DNA of 12,604 nt from a bacterium. GTDB lineage: Bacteria; Pseudomonadota; Alphaproteobacteria; Rhizobiales; Xanthobacteraceae. Below are positions 1-7,024 of the stretch, piece after piece (within the stretch, counting starts at the first letter, position 1; every line of letters starts with the position of its first letter). The stretch lies in the NCBI GenBank assembly GCA_029946075.1, contig JAQSDT010000747.1, positions 1-12,604 on the forward strand. The letters are read 5' to 3'. A program made the translations under genes and the position numbers. Below the pieces are notes generated by a model. It was given only the letters and a program-made list of their open reading frames with translations, was not told the DNA's origin and searched no databases.

Positions 1-261
1 GCACTGCGAAGTCCCGCCGCCGCGCGGGGTGACGATCCGGCCCGCGTCCCTCGCAATGGACAGCGCCCGCAGCGCCTCGTCGACGGTCCGGGGAACGACC
101 ACGCCCATAGGCAAAATCTGGTAAAATGAGGCATCGGTCGCGTAGCGGCCCCGGTTGAAGGCATCGAAGAAAACATCGCCCGTCATCTCGCGGGCGAGGC
201 GCCCGGCAAGGGCGCTGTTTTCAGCCGATTCCATTGGTTTTTCGGCCCTTGTCGCCACCAT
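1..261 (-). CDS. FAD-linked oxidase (glycolate/D-2-hydroxyacid dehydrogenase type), N-terminal fragment
   Basis: Partial gene on the minus strand, open to the left window edge; only the first 78-87 residues are present. What is visible is the start of an FAD-binding type 4 (PCMH) domain: a GRYATDAS motif, then a GVVVPRTVDEAL segment, then the nucleotide-binding PRGGGTSQC loop that ends at the edge. This order is typical of flavin oxidases such as GlcD, D-lactate dehydrogenase and the fused FAD/Fe-S hydroxyacid dehydrogenases; the PRGGGTSQC form suggests the fused type, but the rest would be needed. Such enzymes oxidise D-2-hydroxyacids (glycolate, lactate, hydroxyglutarate) and pass electrons to the respiratory chain. 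There are two in-frame ATG starts, at 261 and 234, and neither has a clearly better ribosome site; the shorter form is equally possible. It is divergent from the glyoxylate aminotransferase at 431, which fits a glycolate-to-glyoxylate step, though that link is inferred. Confidence 0.78.
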   Translation of the reverse strand, partial: MVATRAEKPMESAENSALAGRLAREMTGDVFFDAFNRGRYATDASFYQILPMGVVVPRTVDEALRALSIARDAGRIVTPRGGGTSQC

Positions 262-342
262 TGCCTTCGTCTTTTCGATACCAGCCCGTCTATTGCCCGC
301 CGGGGTCCGCCTTGGCAAGGCAAAGCCCTGCTTTCTGTGCAT

Positions 343-398
343 TGACGGTCATCGCCCGGCGGGGGACAAGCCCGGCAAATAGTGATATTCGACCGTCA
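343..398. promoter_or_regulatory. Inverted repeat TGACGGTC/GACCGTCA in a divergent promoter region
   Basis: The 169-base gap between the divergent FAD oxidase and aminotransferase genes holds an exact 8-base inverted repeat: TGACGGTC at 343-350 and GACCGTCA at 391-398, with 40 bases between the arms. A direct repeat GCCCGGC lies between them at 354-360 and 370-376. This could be a regulator site serving both genes or a leader hairpin ahead of the aminotransferase. No convincing -35/-10 pair was seen, so the role is uncertain. Confidence 0.25.
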
Positions 399-430
399 CC
401 GAACCAAGGCCAATACCGGGAAGGACGCCC

Positions 431-1630
431 ATGACCGTGCATAGTGGAAGGCATTTTCTGCAGATTCCGGGACCGACCAACGTGCCGGACCGCGTGCTGC
501 GCGCGATGGACATGCCGACCATGGACCACCGCGGTCCCGAATTCGCCGAGATCGGACATGCCGTGATCGCGTCGATGCAGCGGGTGTTTCGCACCAAGCA
601 GCCCGTGATCATCTATCCGTCGTCCGGCACCGGCGCCTGGGAGGCTGCTCTCGTCAATACGCTGCAGCCCGGCGACAAGGTTCTGATGGCAGAGACCGGG
701 CAGTTTGCCGTGCTGTGGCGCGGCATCGCCGAAAAATTCAAGCTCGATGTCGATTTCCTGCCCGGTGACTGGCGCCACGGCGCTGACCTCGAACAGATCG
801 AGGCAAAGCTGTCGGCGGACAAGGCGCACACGATCAAGGCCGTTTGCGTCGTCCATAATGAAACCTCGACCGGCTGCGTTACCCATCCCCAGGAAGTCCG
901 CAAGATCATGGACCGCGTCAATCATCCGGCGCTGTTGATGGTCGACACCATCTCCGGTCTCGGATCGCTCGAATACGAGCACGATGCCTGGGGCATCGAC
1001 GTGTCGGTCGCAGGATCCCAGAAGGGTTTGATGCTGCCGCCAGGCCTCGGCTTCAATGCGATTTCGGAAAAGGCGCTGGCCGTGGCCAAGGCCAATCCGG
1101 CCATGCGCTCCTACTGGGACTGGCAGGAAGTGATCGCGATCAACAAGGCCGGGACCTGGCCCTATACGCCGGCAACCAACCTGCTGTTCGGCCTTCGCGA
1201 AGCGGTGAAGATGCTTGAGGAGGAGGGGCTGGAGAACGTGTTCGCCCGCCACAAGCGCCACAGCGCCGCGACCCGCGCCGCCGCCAAGGTTTGGGGTCTG
1301 GAAACGCAGTGCCAGGAGCAGGGCGCCCATTCGCCCGCGCTGACCGGCGTGGTGATGCCGGAAGGCCATGACGCCGATCACTTCCGCAAGGTCGTGCTGG
1401 AAAATTTCGACATGTCGCTCGGCACCGGCCTCAACAAGGTCAAGGGCAAGGTGTTCCGCATCGGCCATATCGGTCACTTCAACGACCTGATGCTGATGGG
1501 TACGCTGTCGGGCGTCGAGATGGGTCTCGACCTTGCCAAGGTGCCGCATCGCGCCGGCGGCGTGCTGGCGGCGATGGACGTGCTCAAGGGCCGCGACATC
1601 GTGCCGATGCCGAAGGCTGCGGTGGCCTGA
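431..1630 (+). CDS. sgaA: Serine--glyoxylate (alanine--glyoxylate) aminotransferase, class V PLP enzyme
   Basis: A 399-residue fold-type I, class V aminotransferase, the usual full length for the serine/alanine-glyoxylate aminotransferase family. It transfers an amino group from serine (or alanine) to glyoxylate, giving glycine and hydroxypyruvate (or pyruvate) in the cytoplasm. Visible landmarks: the N-terminal substrate-binding IPGPTNVPDRVLRAM segment (about residues 12-26), the PLP phosphate-binding PSSGTGAWEAA stretch (63-73), HNETSTG (142-148), the PLP-ring aspartate in VDTISGLGS (D172), and the Schiff-base lysine in AGSQKGLMLPPG (K198). The C-terminal arginine motif GKVFRIGHIG is present. 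The ATG is preceded by a strong GGAAGGA site five bases upstream, and the next gene follows after 42 bases, so the two are probably one operon. Exact donor preference cannot be read from sequence; class V relatives with other substrates are the alternative. Confidence 0.92.
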   Translation: MTVHSGRHFLQIPGPTNVPDRVLRAMDMPTMDHRGPEFAEIGHAVIASMQRVFRTKQPVIIYPSSGTGAWEAALVNTLQPGDKVLMAETGQFAVLWRGIAEKFKLDVDFLPGDWRHGADLEQIEAKLSADKAHTIKAVCVVHNETSTGCVTHPQEVRKIMDRVNHPALLMVDTISGLGSLEYEHDAWGIDVSVAGSQKGLMLPPGLGFNAISEKALAVAKANPAMRSYWDWQEVIAINKAGTWPYTPATNLLFGLREAVKMLEEEGLENVFARHKRHSAATRAAAKVWGLETQCQEQGAHSPALTGVVMPEGHDADHFRKVVLENFDMSLGTGLNKVKGKVFRIGHIGHFNDLMLMGTLSGVEMGLDLAKVPHRAGGVLAAMDVLKGRDIVPMPKAAVA

Positions 1631-1672
1631 GCAGGCTGCTCTGCCCGACACACGACAACAGGAAGAGATGCG

Positions 1673-2470
1673 ATGAACGCTCCGGTAGCTGGGACTGAAG
1701 ACCTGATCTATTCCGTCGAGGACGGCATCGCCCGGATGACGTTCAATCGCCCGCAGGCGCGCAACGCGCTGACCTTTGCGATGTACGAGCGGATGGCGTC
1801 GATCTGCGAGAGCGTCAACAAGGATCGCTCGATCAAGGTCATGATCCTGACCGGCACCGGCGACAAGGCGTTTGCATCGGGTACCGATATCTCGCAGTTC
1901 CGTGCCTTCAAGACCGCGGAGGACGCGCTCGAATATGAGGAGCGGATCGATCGCGTGCTGGGCACGCTCGAGAAGGTCCGGGTGCCTGTCATTGCGGCTA
2001 TCGCCGGCGCCTGTACCGGCGGTGGCGCGGGAATCGCCGCCTGCTGCGATATCAGGATCGGTACCGCCGCGACGCGGATCGGCTTCCCGATCGCGCGCAC
2101 GCTGGGCAATTGCCTGTCGATGTCCAACATCTCCAGGGTCGTCGCACTGGTCGGCCCGGCGCGAACCAAGGATCTGATTTTTACGGCGCGGCTGATCGAG
2201 GCGCCGGAGGCGCTGTCGCTCGGACTGCTCAACGAAGTGGTGCCTGACGTTCCGACACTGCAGCGTCGTGCCGATGAAACCGCCCGGCTGGTTGCCGGTC
2301 ATGCGCCGATCACGATGGAAACCGCCAAGGAAGCAGTGCTGCGTCTTCGCCGTACGCTGTCGCGCGAGGAAGGCCGCGACCTGATCCTGCGCGCCTATAT
2401 GAGCGAGGATTTCCGCGAAGGAATGGACGCCTTCCTCAACAAGCGTGCGCCCAACTGGAAGGGCAAGTAG
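1673..2470 (+). CDS. Crotonase-family protein (enoyl-CoA hydratase/isomerase-like) lacking both catalytic glutamates
   Basis: A 265-residue protein with the full crotonase fold length. The FNRPQARNAL start of the domain (24-33), the first oxyanion-hole segment AFASGTDISQF (66-76), the second oxyanion-hole GGG loop (116-118) and the ACCDIRI strand (123-129) are all present, so acyl-CoA binding and oxyanion stabilisation look intact. The two glutamates that do hydration in classical enoyl-CoA hydratase (rat Glu144 and Glu164) align with G120 and I140 here. It is therefore unlikely to be a standard hydratase; an isomerase, thioesterase, decarboxylase or other crotonase activity is more likely, and no substrate can be named. 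AGGAAG lies eight bases before the ATG, and it is 42 bases downstream of the aminotransferase, probably co-transcribed. A weak hairpin (GTAGCC 2467-2472 / GGCTAC 2484-2489) overlaps the stop but has no T-tract. Confidence 0.88.
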   Translation: MNAPVAGTEDLIYSVEDGIARMTFNRPQARNALTFAMYERMASICESVNKDRSIKVMILTGTGDKAFASGTDISQFRAFKTAEDALEYEERIDRVLGTLEKVRVPVIAAIAGACTGGGAGIAACCDIRIGTAATRIGFPIARTLGNCLSMSNISRVVALVGPARTKDLIFTARLIEAPEALSLGLLNEVVPDVPTLQRRADETARLVAGHAPITMETAKEAVLRLRRTLSREEGRDLILRAYMSEDFREGMDAFLNKRAPNWKGK

Positions 2471-2908
2471 CCCGCCTGAATCCGGCTACTCTCCTGCCGG
2501 AAAATTCGCAGCGAAGCGTCCGCATCGCCGGCCTTCAGCGCAATTCATTCAATATGTTCATTGAGTTCCATGCCGGAACCGCGCGTGAGCGCGGCTCCGG
2601 GAATGCACATGTTGACGTGCAGACGACCTGAGGCATAAGATCGCGCAGGTTGTAGATCGTGGTCTCACATTTTCAACCGTTTTTTGTAGAGCTATTTCTG
2701 AAGTATTTGTGACGGTCGCGCCGCAACCACAAGTCATCAAGCTGAAAAGCCAAGTCGGTAATTTCGACCACGCGACCGCGCCGGCACGCATTGCCGCTCG
2801 TTGATCCCTCCGCCGCGCGCGGTTTGCGAATACGCCAGCACAGATCGTTGCGCCGCCGCGGTTCCGCTTGGCGACGTTCGTGTAGCAATCCAGCCAGGGA
2901 TTTTTCTC
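2471..2908. other. 438-base intergenic region with a strong hairpin, no supported gene
   Basis: I see no convincing gene between the crotonase stop and the RTX protein start. A notable hairpin lies at 2573-2600: arms CCGGA + CCGCGC pair with GCGCGG + TCCGG around a GTGA loop, with one A/C mismatch; no T-run follows, so it is not a classical terminator. An A/T-rich stretch at about 2668-2712 (TTTTCAACCG, then a T-run, then TATTTGTGA) stands out from the GC-rich surroundings and is a likely place for the RTX promoter, though no clear -35/-10 pair was found. A reading frame at about 2623-2804 is open but has no good start and no recognised homology. Confidence 0.5.
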
Positions 2909-5900
2909 ATGCCAAATCATAATCCGGTTTTCACGTCTTCGTCGGCCACCGGGAATTTCACCGAAACCGCCAACACGTCGGACTCGATGGTATTGCATGA
3001 GTTGTCCGGCACGATGAACTTCACCGATTCCGATCGCAGCGACAGCCACACGACAAGCGTGGCGCTGAAGTCGGCGGTCGTTTCCGGCAGCACCGTGATC
3101 CCGGCTTCTATCCTGGCGCACTTCCAGACGGCGATGACGTCCCAGATCACGAGCGACAGCAACGGTTCGGGCAAGCTGAAATGGAGTTTCAGCGATGCCG
3201 ACGACGATTTCGATTTCCTGTCGAAGAACCAGACCATCGTTCTGACCTACGACATCAAGGTTTCCGACAACCACGGCGGCTTTACCACGCAAACGGTGAA
3301 GATCACGGTGACCGGCACCGACGACAAACCGGTTATCAGCGCAGCTGCTATCGCGACCGTCACCGAACAGGCCGACAAGACGCTGTCGCTTTCGCCCGAT
3401 ATCGCACACGTCACGCTGAACTTCGTCGATCAGGATATTGCCAATACCGGGCACACCGCGACCGTGACCGGGGTTTCCGCCACCGGCAATACGTCTGGCC
3501 TGCTGCCGGGCTCGTTCGGCACCGCTGAATTGATGTCGTTCTTCGAGGTCGACGGCGTCGTCAAGAATGCCGGCTCCAGCACCGGCACCATCAACACCAC
3601 GTTCGCCGCGGCCGATCTCGCGTTCGATTATCTGGCCGCCGGGCAATTTATCGACATCACCTACACCGTAAGGCTCGATGACAATGCCGGCGGCATCAGC
3701 ACGCAGAACGTCGTGGTGAGGGTCATCGGCACCAACGACAAGCCGTTCTATCTGTGTGGTCCGGAGACCCGAAATCTGACCGAAGGGCAGGACGTCAATC
3801 CTTCCGGCAACCTGACGGCCCAGGGCGATCTGCTGTTCAGCGATGTCGACCTTTCCGATACCCACACGGTCTCGACCACGGTAACCGCATCGCGTTCCGG
3901 CGGCGGAGCGATCCCGATCCCCAACGCAGCGCTGCTTGCCGCGTTTAACGCCTCGCTCGGTCCCGACTCGACCGGACACATTTTCGGCGAAGTCGACTGG
4001 AATTTCGCGTTCGCAGATTCTGCGGCCGGCTTCCTCAACGCCGGAGAGACGCTGACGCTGGTCTATCACGTCACGGTCCAGGACGGTTCGGGCGGCAGCG
4101 ATATCCAGGATGTCACCATCAAGATACTGGGTACCAATCATCCGGTCATCATCACCAGCGGTCCGCAATCCTCGACAGTGTCCGAACAGGCCGATACCAC
4201 CGGATCGGCCGCGATCGATACCACGCCGACGACGCCGGCCGGCATGCTGGCCTTCACTGATTCCGACACCAGCGACGCCCACACGGTGGCGGTGACGCTC
4301 GCCTCGACATCCGGTCCGGCAGCGCCGGCCGCCACGCAGACGGACCTCGCGAGCGCGCTGACCACCATTCTGCACGATTCCACGGGCACAGGCTCCGGCA
4401 GCATCGACTGGAACTTTGCTGTTCCCGACCAGGATCTGGATTATCTCGCGGCCGGCGAAACGCTCACGGTCAGCTACAACGTCAAGGTCAGCGACGGCTC
4501 AACCAGTTCGACCCAGACCGTCTCGGTGGACATTACGGGAGCGAATGATGCGGTGGCGATGACGAGCGGGCCGGGTTCGGCCTCGCTTTCCGAGCAGGCC
4601 GGGGTCACCGGATCCGCCTCGCTCGACACCACCAGCCCCGACCCGACCGGAACGCTGACCTACGCGGATGTCGATGTCAGCGACGTTCACTCGGTAGGCG
4701 TGATCGTTTCCTCCGCGATCACATCCGACGGAAGCCTCGTTCCCGACGGTACGCTGCTCGATCTGCAAGCGGCACTGCTGACGACTCTGCACGATTCGAC
4801 AGGGACAGGTGCAGGCGGCGTCGACTGGTCGTTCGCCATTCAGGACAAGGACCTCGATTTCCTTGCCGCGGGCCAGACCTTGACGATTACCTATGACGTT
4901 ACGGTCTTTGACGGCTTCACAAGTTCGACCCAGCAGGTGACTGTCACGGCAACGGGTGCGGAAGACCCCCTGATCGTCAACCCGGCCGTAGCCGAAGTGT
5001 TCGATACCAGCGGAACCGACGCAGGCAATTTCCTTGTCGTCGGCAACGCAATCACGGATGCCGAAGACTCTTCCGGCGACATCGGCGTTTCCCTGTCGGT
5101 CAGCGACATCAACGGCGTGGCTTCCAATGTCGGGTCGTTCGTTGCCGGTACCTACGGAAGCCTGCTGATGTTTTCGGACGGTACCTATCTGTATCAGGCC
5201 AACGCCAACGTCGATCCGCTTCAGGTCGGCGATCACGTGGTCGATCAGTTCAATTTTACGGTCATGGACAGCCTCGGACGCAGCCAGACGACGACGCTGA
5301 CGTTGAATGTCAACGGTGCCGACGATGCCGCTGCGATCACCGGCGGCGCGTTGTCCGGTGTGCTCACGGAAGATGCCGGGCCGACGGTGGCGGCGAACGG
5401 CGGATTTGAGACCGGTAGTCTTTCCGGCTGGATTTCGTCTGGGGTGACTGTAGGTGCATTTTTCATCGGCGGAGCATACGGCGACTACACGGCGCAGCTT
5501 CACAACGGATTCCTCGAACAGGATGTTACAACCGTTGCCGGGCAGCACTACACGTTGAGTTTCACCGTCGCAGGTGACGGAGAGGCCAGCGCCACCGGCC
5601 TCAACGTATATTGGGATGGCATCCAGATTCTTGCCCAGACCAACGTCGCCCTCGGATTTGCCCAATATACGTTTGACGTGATTGGCGACGCGCTGGATCC
5701 AACGACCCAGTTGTTCTTCGATTTTTCGGGCGACGGTAGCGGCATTCTGCTCGACCAGGTTTCGATTGCGCCGACACCCGGTCCTGCGGTTGAAGCGGCG
5801 GCCGGTAACATCACGTTCTCTGATATCGAGGTAGCGGATACACACACGGCCAGCTTCACCTCGGATTTCGCCGGTTATGTCGGGACGTTCACGCTGGACC

Positions 5901-6090
5901 CGGTGTCGGAATCCGGTGGAACGGGGTCCGTCGGCTGGCATTATTCCGTCAATAACGCCGACATCCAGTTCCTTGCCCAGGGTCAAACGCTGGTTCAGAC
6001 CTACAGCGTGGGGATCACGGGCAATCATGGCGCCCCGGCGTATCAGACCGTCACGGTCGCCATAAACGGTGTCAACGATGCCCCCACTGC
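2909..6090 (+). repeat. Tandem domain repeats of about 400 bases within the RTX gene
   Basis: The gene is built from units of about 360-415 bases, with boundaries near 3333, 3748, 4146, 4557, 4972, 5332 and 6090. The last unit is about 758 bases because an extra domain of some 390 bases is inserted. The fourth and fifth units are the closest pair: both contain LHDSTGTG followed by a WxFAxxDxDLDxLAAG block and an SSTQ segment. The units are diverged at the DNA level, so recent expansion is not apparent except perhaps in that pair. Confidence 0.75.
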
Positions 6091-6811
6091 CATCGGCGAA
6101 ACCGTCATTACCGATGTTGGTGCCAATGGCGTCGTCGATATCCAGCCGTGGATGCTGGCGGCCAACGACGCCGATCCTGATAAGGCCGACGATCTGTTCG
6201 TCAACGCCATCGGCAGCAGCACCGGCGGCACGGCGGTCGGGTTCGGCGATGCGTTCTTCATCGACGATGCGACGCCGGGCGGCTCGTTCCAGTACACGAC
6301 GTCCGACGGCATCGCGACCGGCAACTTCGCCACTGCGACGATCGTCAACAACGCGACTTCGGCCACGACGCTGACCGGTACCGCTGGTGACGACATCATC
6401 ATCGCGACCAACGGCACCGAAACGCTCAGCGGTGGCGGCGGCAACGACATTCTGGTCGGCAATGCCGGCAGCCATGTCATGAGCGGCGGCAGCGGCTACG
6501 ACACATTTGCCTTTTTGCAGACGAACGATGGGCCGGGCATCATCACGGATTTCAACAACACGAGTGAGCATGACCACATCGCCATTTCCGCCAGCGGATT
6601 TGGTGGCGGGCTGACGGCGGGGATGGACGTTTCGTCGCTGTTCGAGACCTCCGGAGACGATCAGTTCGGCGGGCTCGGTGCCGTGTTCCATTTCGACACC
6701 GCAAACCAGACACTCTACTTCAGCGCCGACGGCACGCAGGCCTCCGCCATCACGGTGGCGGCGGTACAGGCCGGCGTTACGCTCAACCCGCACGATCTCC
6801 TGATCGTGTAA
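2909..6811 (+). CDS. Large RTX-type secreted protein/adhesin with VCBS/cadherin-like repeats and an inserted lectin-like domain
   Basis: A 1300-residue acidic protein rich in T/S/D/G, with no N-terminal signal peptide. About seven tandem domains of roughly 120-140 residues (ends near 142, 280, 413, 550, 688, 808, 1060) each carry a calcium-site-like FTDSDxSDxHT motif, a late FLAAGQTLTxTYxVxVxD motif and a closing GTNDKP/GANDA motif; the sixth is a classical VCBS unit (GTYGSLLMFSDGTYLYQAN). The seventh is interrupted at about 830-955 by a domain starting NGGFETGSLSGW and ending LLDQVSI, like carbohydrate-binding jelly rolls. Residues about 1158-1205 are RTX calcium nonapeptides (GTAGDD, SGGGGNDILVGN, SGGSGYDTFAF), and the end LNPHDLLIV is a typical type I secretion terminus. 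Expected to be exported by an ABC/MFP/TolC system and act in adhesion or biofilm; no such transporter is in the window. Start choice: ATG at 2909 has AGGGA eight bases upstream, preferred over an upstream TTG at 2801. A terminator follows. Confidence 0.88.
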   Translation: MPNHNPVFTSSSATGNFTETANTSDSMVLHELSGTMNFTDSDRSDSHTTSVALKSAVVSGSTVIPASILAHFQTAMTSQITSDSNGSGKLKWSFSDADDDFDFLSKNQTIVLTYDIKVSDNHGGFTTQTVKITVTGTDDKPVISAAAIATVTEQADKTLSLSPDIAHVTLNFVDQDIANTGHTATVTGVSATGNTSGLLPGSFGTAELMSFFEVDGVVKNAGSSTGTINTTFAAADLAFDYLAAGQFIDITYTVRLDDNAGGISTQNVVVRVIGTNDKPFYLCGPETRNLTEGQDVNPSGNLTAQGDLLFSDVDLSDTHTVSTTVTASRSGGGAIPIPNAALLAAFNASLGPDSTGHIFGEVDWNFAFADSAAGFLNAGETLTLVYHVTVQDGSGGSDIQDVTIKILGTNHPVIITSGPQSSTVSEQADTTGSAAIDTTPTTPAGMLAFTDSDTSDAHTVAVTLASTSGPAAPAATQTDLASALTTILHDSTGTGSGSIDWNFAVPDQDLDYLAAGETLTVSYNVKVSDGSTSSTQTVSVDITGANDAVAMTSGPGSASLSEQAGVTGSASLDTTSPDPTGTLTYADVDVSDVHSVGVIVSSAITSDGSLVPDGTLLDLQAALLTTLHDSTGTGAGGVDWSFAIQDKDLDFLAAGQTLTITYDVTVFDGFTSSTQQVTVTATGAEDPLIVNPAVAEVFDTSGTDAGNFLVVGNAITDAEDSSGDIGVSLSVSDINGVASNVGSFVAGTYGSLLMFSDGTYLYQANANVDPLQVGDHVVDQFNFTVMDSLGRSQTTTLTLNVNGADDAAAITGGALSGVLTEDAGPTVAANGGFETGSLSGWISSGVTVGAFFIGGAYGDYTAQLHNGFLEQDVTTVAGQHYTLSFTVAGDGEASATGLNVYWDGIQILAQTNVALGFAQYTFDVIGDALDPTTQLFFDFSGDGSGILLDQVSIAPTPGPAVEAAAGNITFSDIEVADTHTASFTSDFAGYVGTFTLDPVSESGGTGSVGWHYSVNNADIQFLAQGQTLVQTYSVGITGNHGAPAYQTVTVAINGVNDAPTAIGETVITDVGANGVVDIQPWMLAANDADPDKADDLFVNAIGSSTGGTAVGFGDAFFIDDATPGGSFQYTTSDGIATGNFATATIVNNATSATTLTGTAGDDIIIATNGTETLSGGGGNDILVGNAGSHVMSGGSGYDTFAFLQTNDGPGIITDFNNTSEHDHIAISASGFGGGLTAGMDVSSLFETSGDDQFGGLGAVFHFDTANQTLYFSADGTQASAITVAAVQAGVTLNPHDLLIV

Positions 6812-6826
6812 TCAGACAGCACGGAG

Positions 6827-6858
6827 GCGCGGGCACTTCACGGGCCCGCGCTTTTTTT
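6827..6858 (+). terminator. Strong intrinsic terminator after the RTX gene
   Basis: A perfect 8-bp GC stem, GCGCGGGC (6827-6834) with GCCCGCGC (6844-6851), encloses a 9-base loop and is followed directly by seven T residues (6852-6858). It begins 15 bases after the RTX stop codon, so the RTX transcript probably ends here and does not run into tctC. Confidence 0.92.
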
Positions 6859-6938
6859 CGCCTGCGATATTGCGATCTCCCTTGGCCGGGGTTCCTATCC
6901 TCATGCGAAAGTCATAAGAGGTGCGGCGGATGGGCCGC

Positions 6939-6967
6939 TTGAACTCGCCGCCATTACCCCGCACTAT
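6939..6967 (+). promoter_or_regulatory. Weak candidate promoter for tctC
   Basis: TTGAAC (6939-6944), 17 bases, then CACTAT (6962-6967) is the best sigma-70-like pair in the 166 bases between the upstream terminator and tctC. The -10 match is poor. A promoter is expected somewhere here because the terminator isolates tctC from the RTX gene. Confidence 0.25.
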
Positions 6968-7024
6968 GGGTCGATCGGCAGCTTCGAATTCTTTCAGTAA
7001 AACAACGATATAGGGAAGAAACAC

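Noticed and set aside
290..2302. Long open minus-strand frame (about 670 codons) opposite the aminotransferase and crotonase
   Set aside because: Low-complexity Arg/His/Asp/Gly-rich translation with no recognisable domain, opposite two clear genes; typical of antisense frames in GC-rich DNA.
2623..2804. Possible small protein in the gap before the RTX gene
   Set aside because: The frame is open for about 60 codons but has no ATG, no ribosome site and no recognised similarity; a minus-strand frame at 2673-2888 is equally unsupported.
2801..2908. N-terminal extension of the RTX protein from a TTG at 2801
   Set aside because: The added 36 residues are unlike the rest of the protein, while ATG 2909 has a well-placed AGGGA ribosome site.
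2558..6793. Two long minus-strand frames opposite the RTX gene (2558-4375 and 4499-6793)
   Set aside because: Their periodic Arg/Gly/Val-rich translations mirror the repeat structure of the RTX gene; no start site or family similarity.
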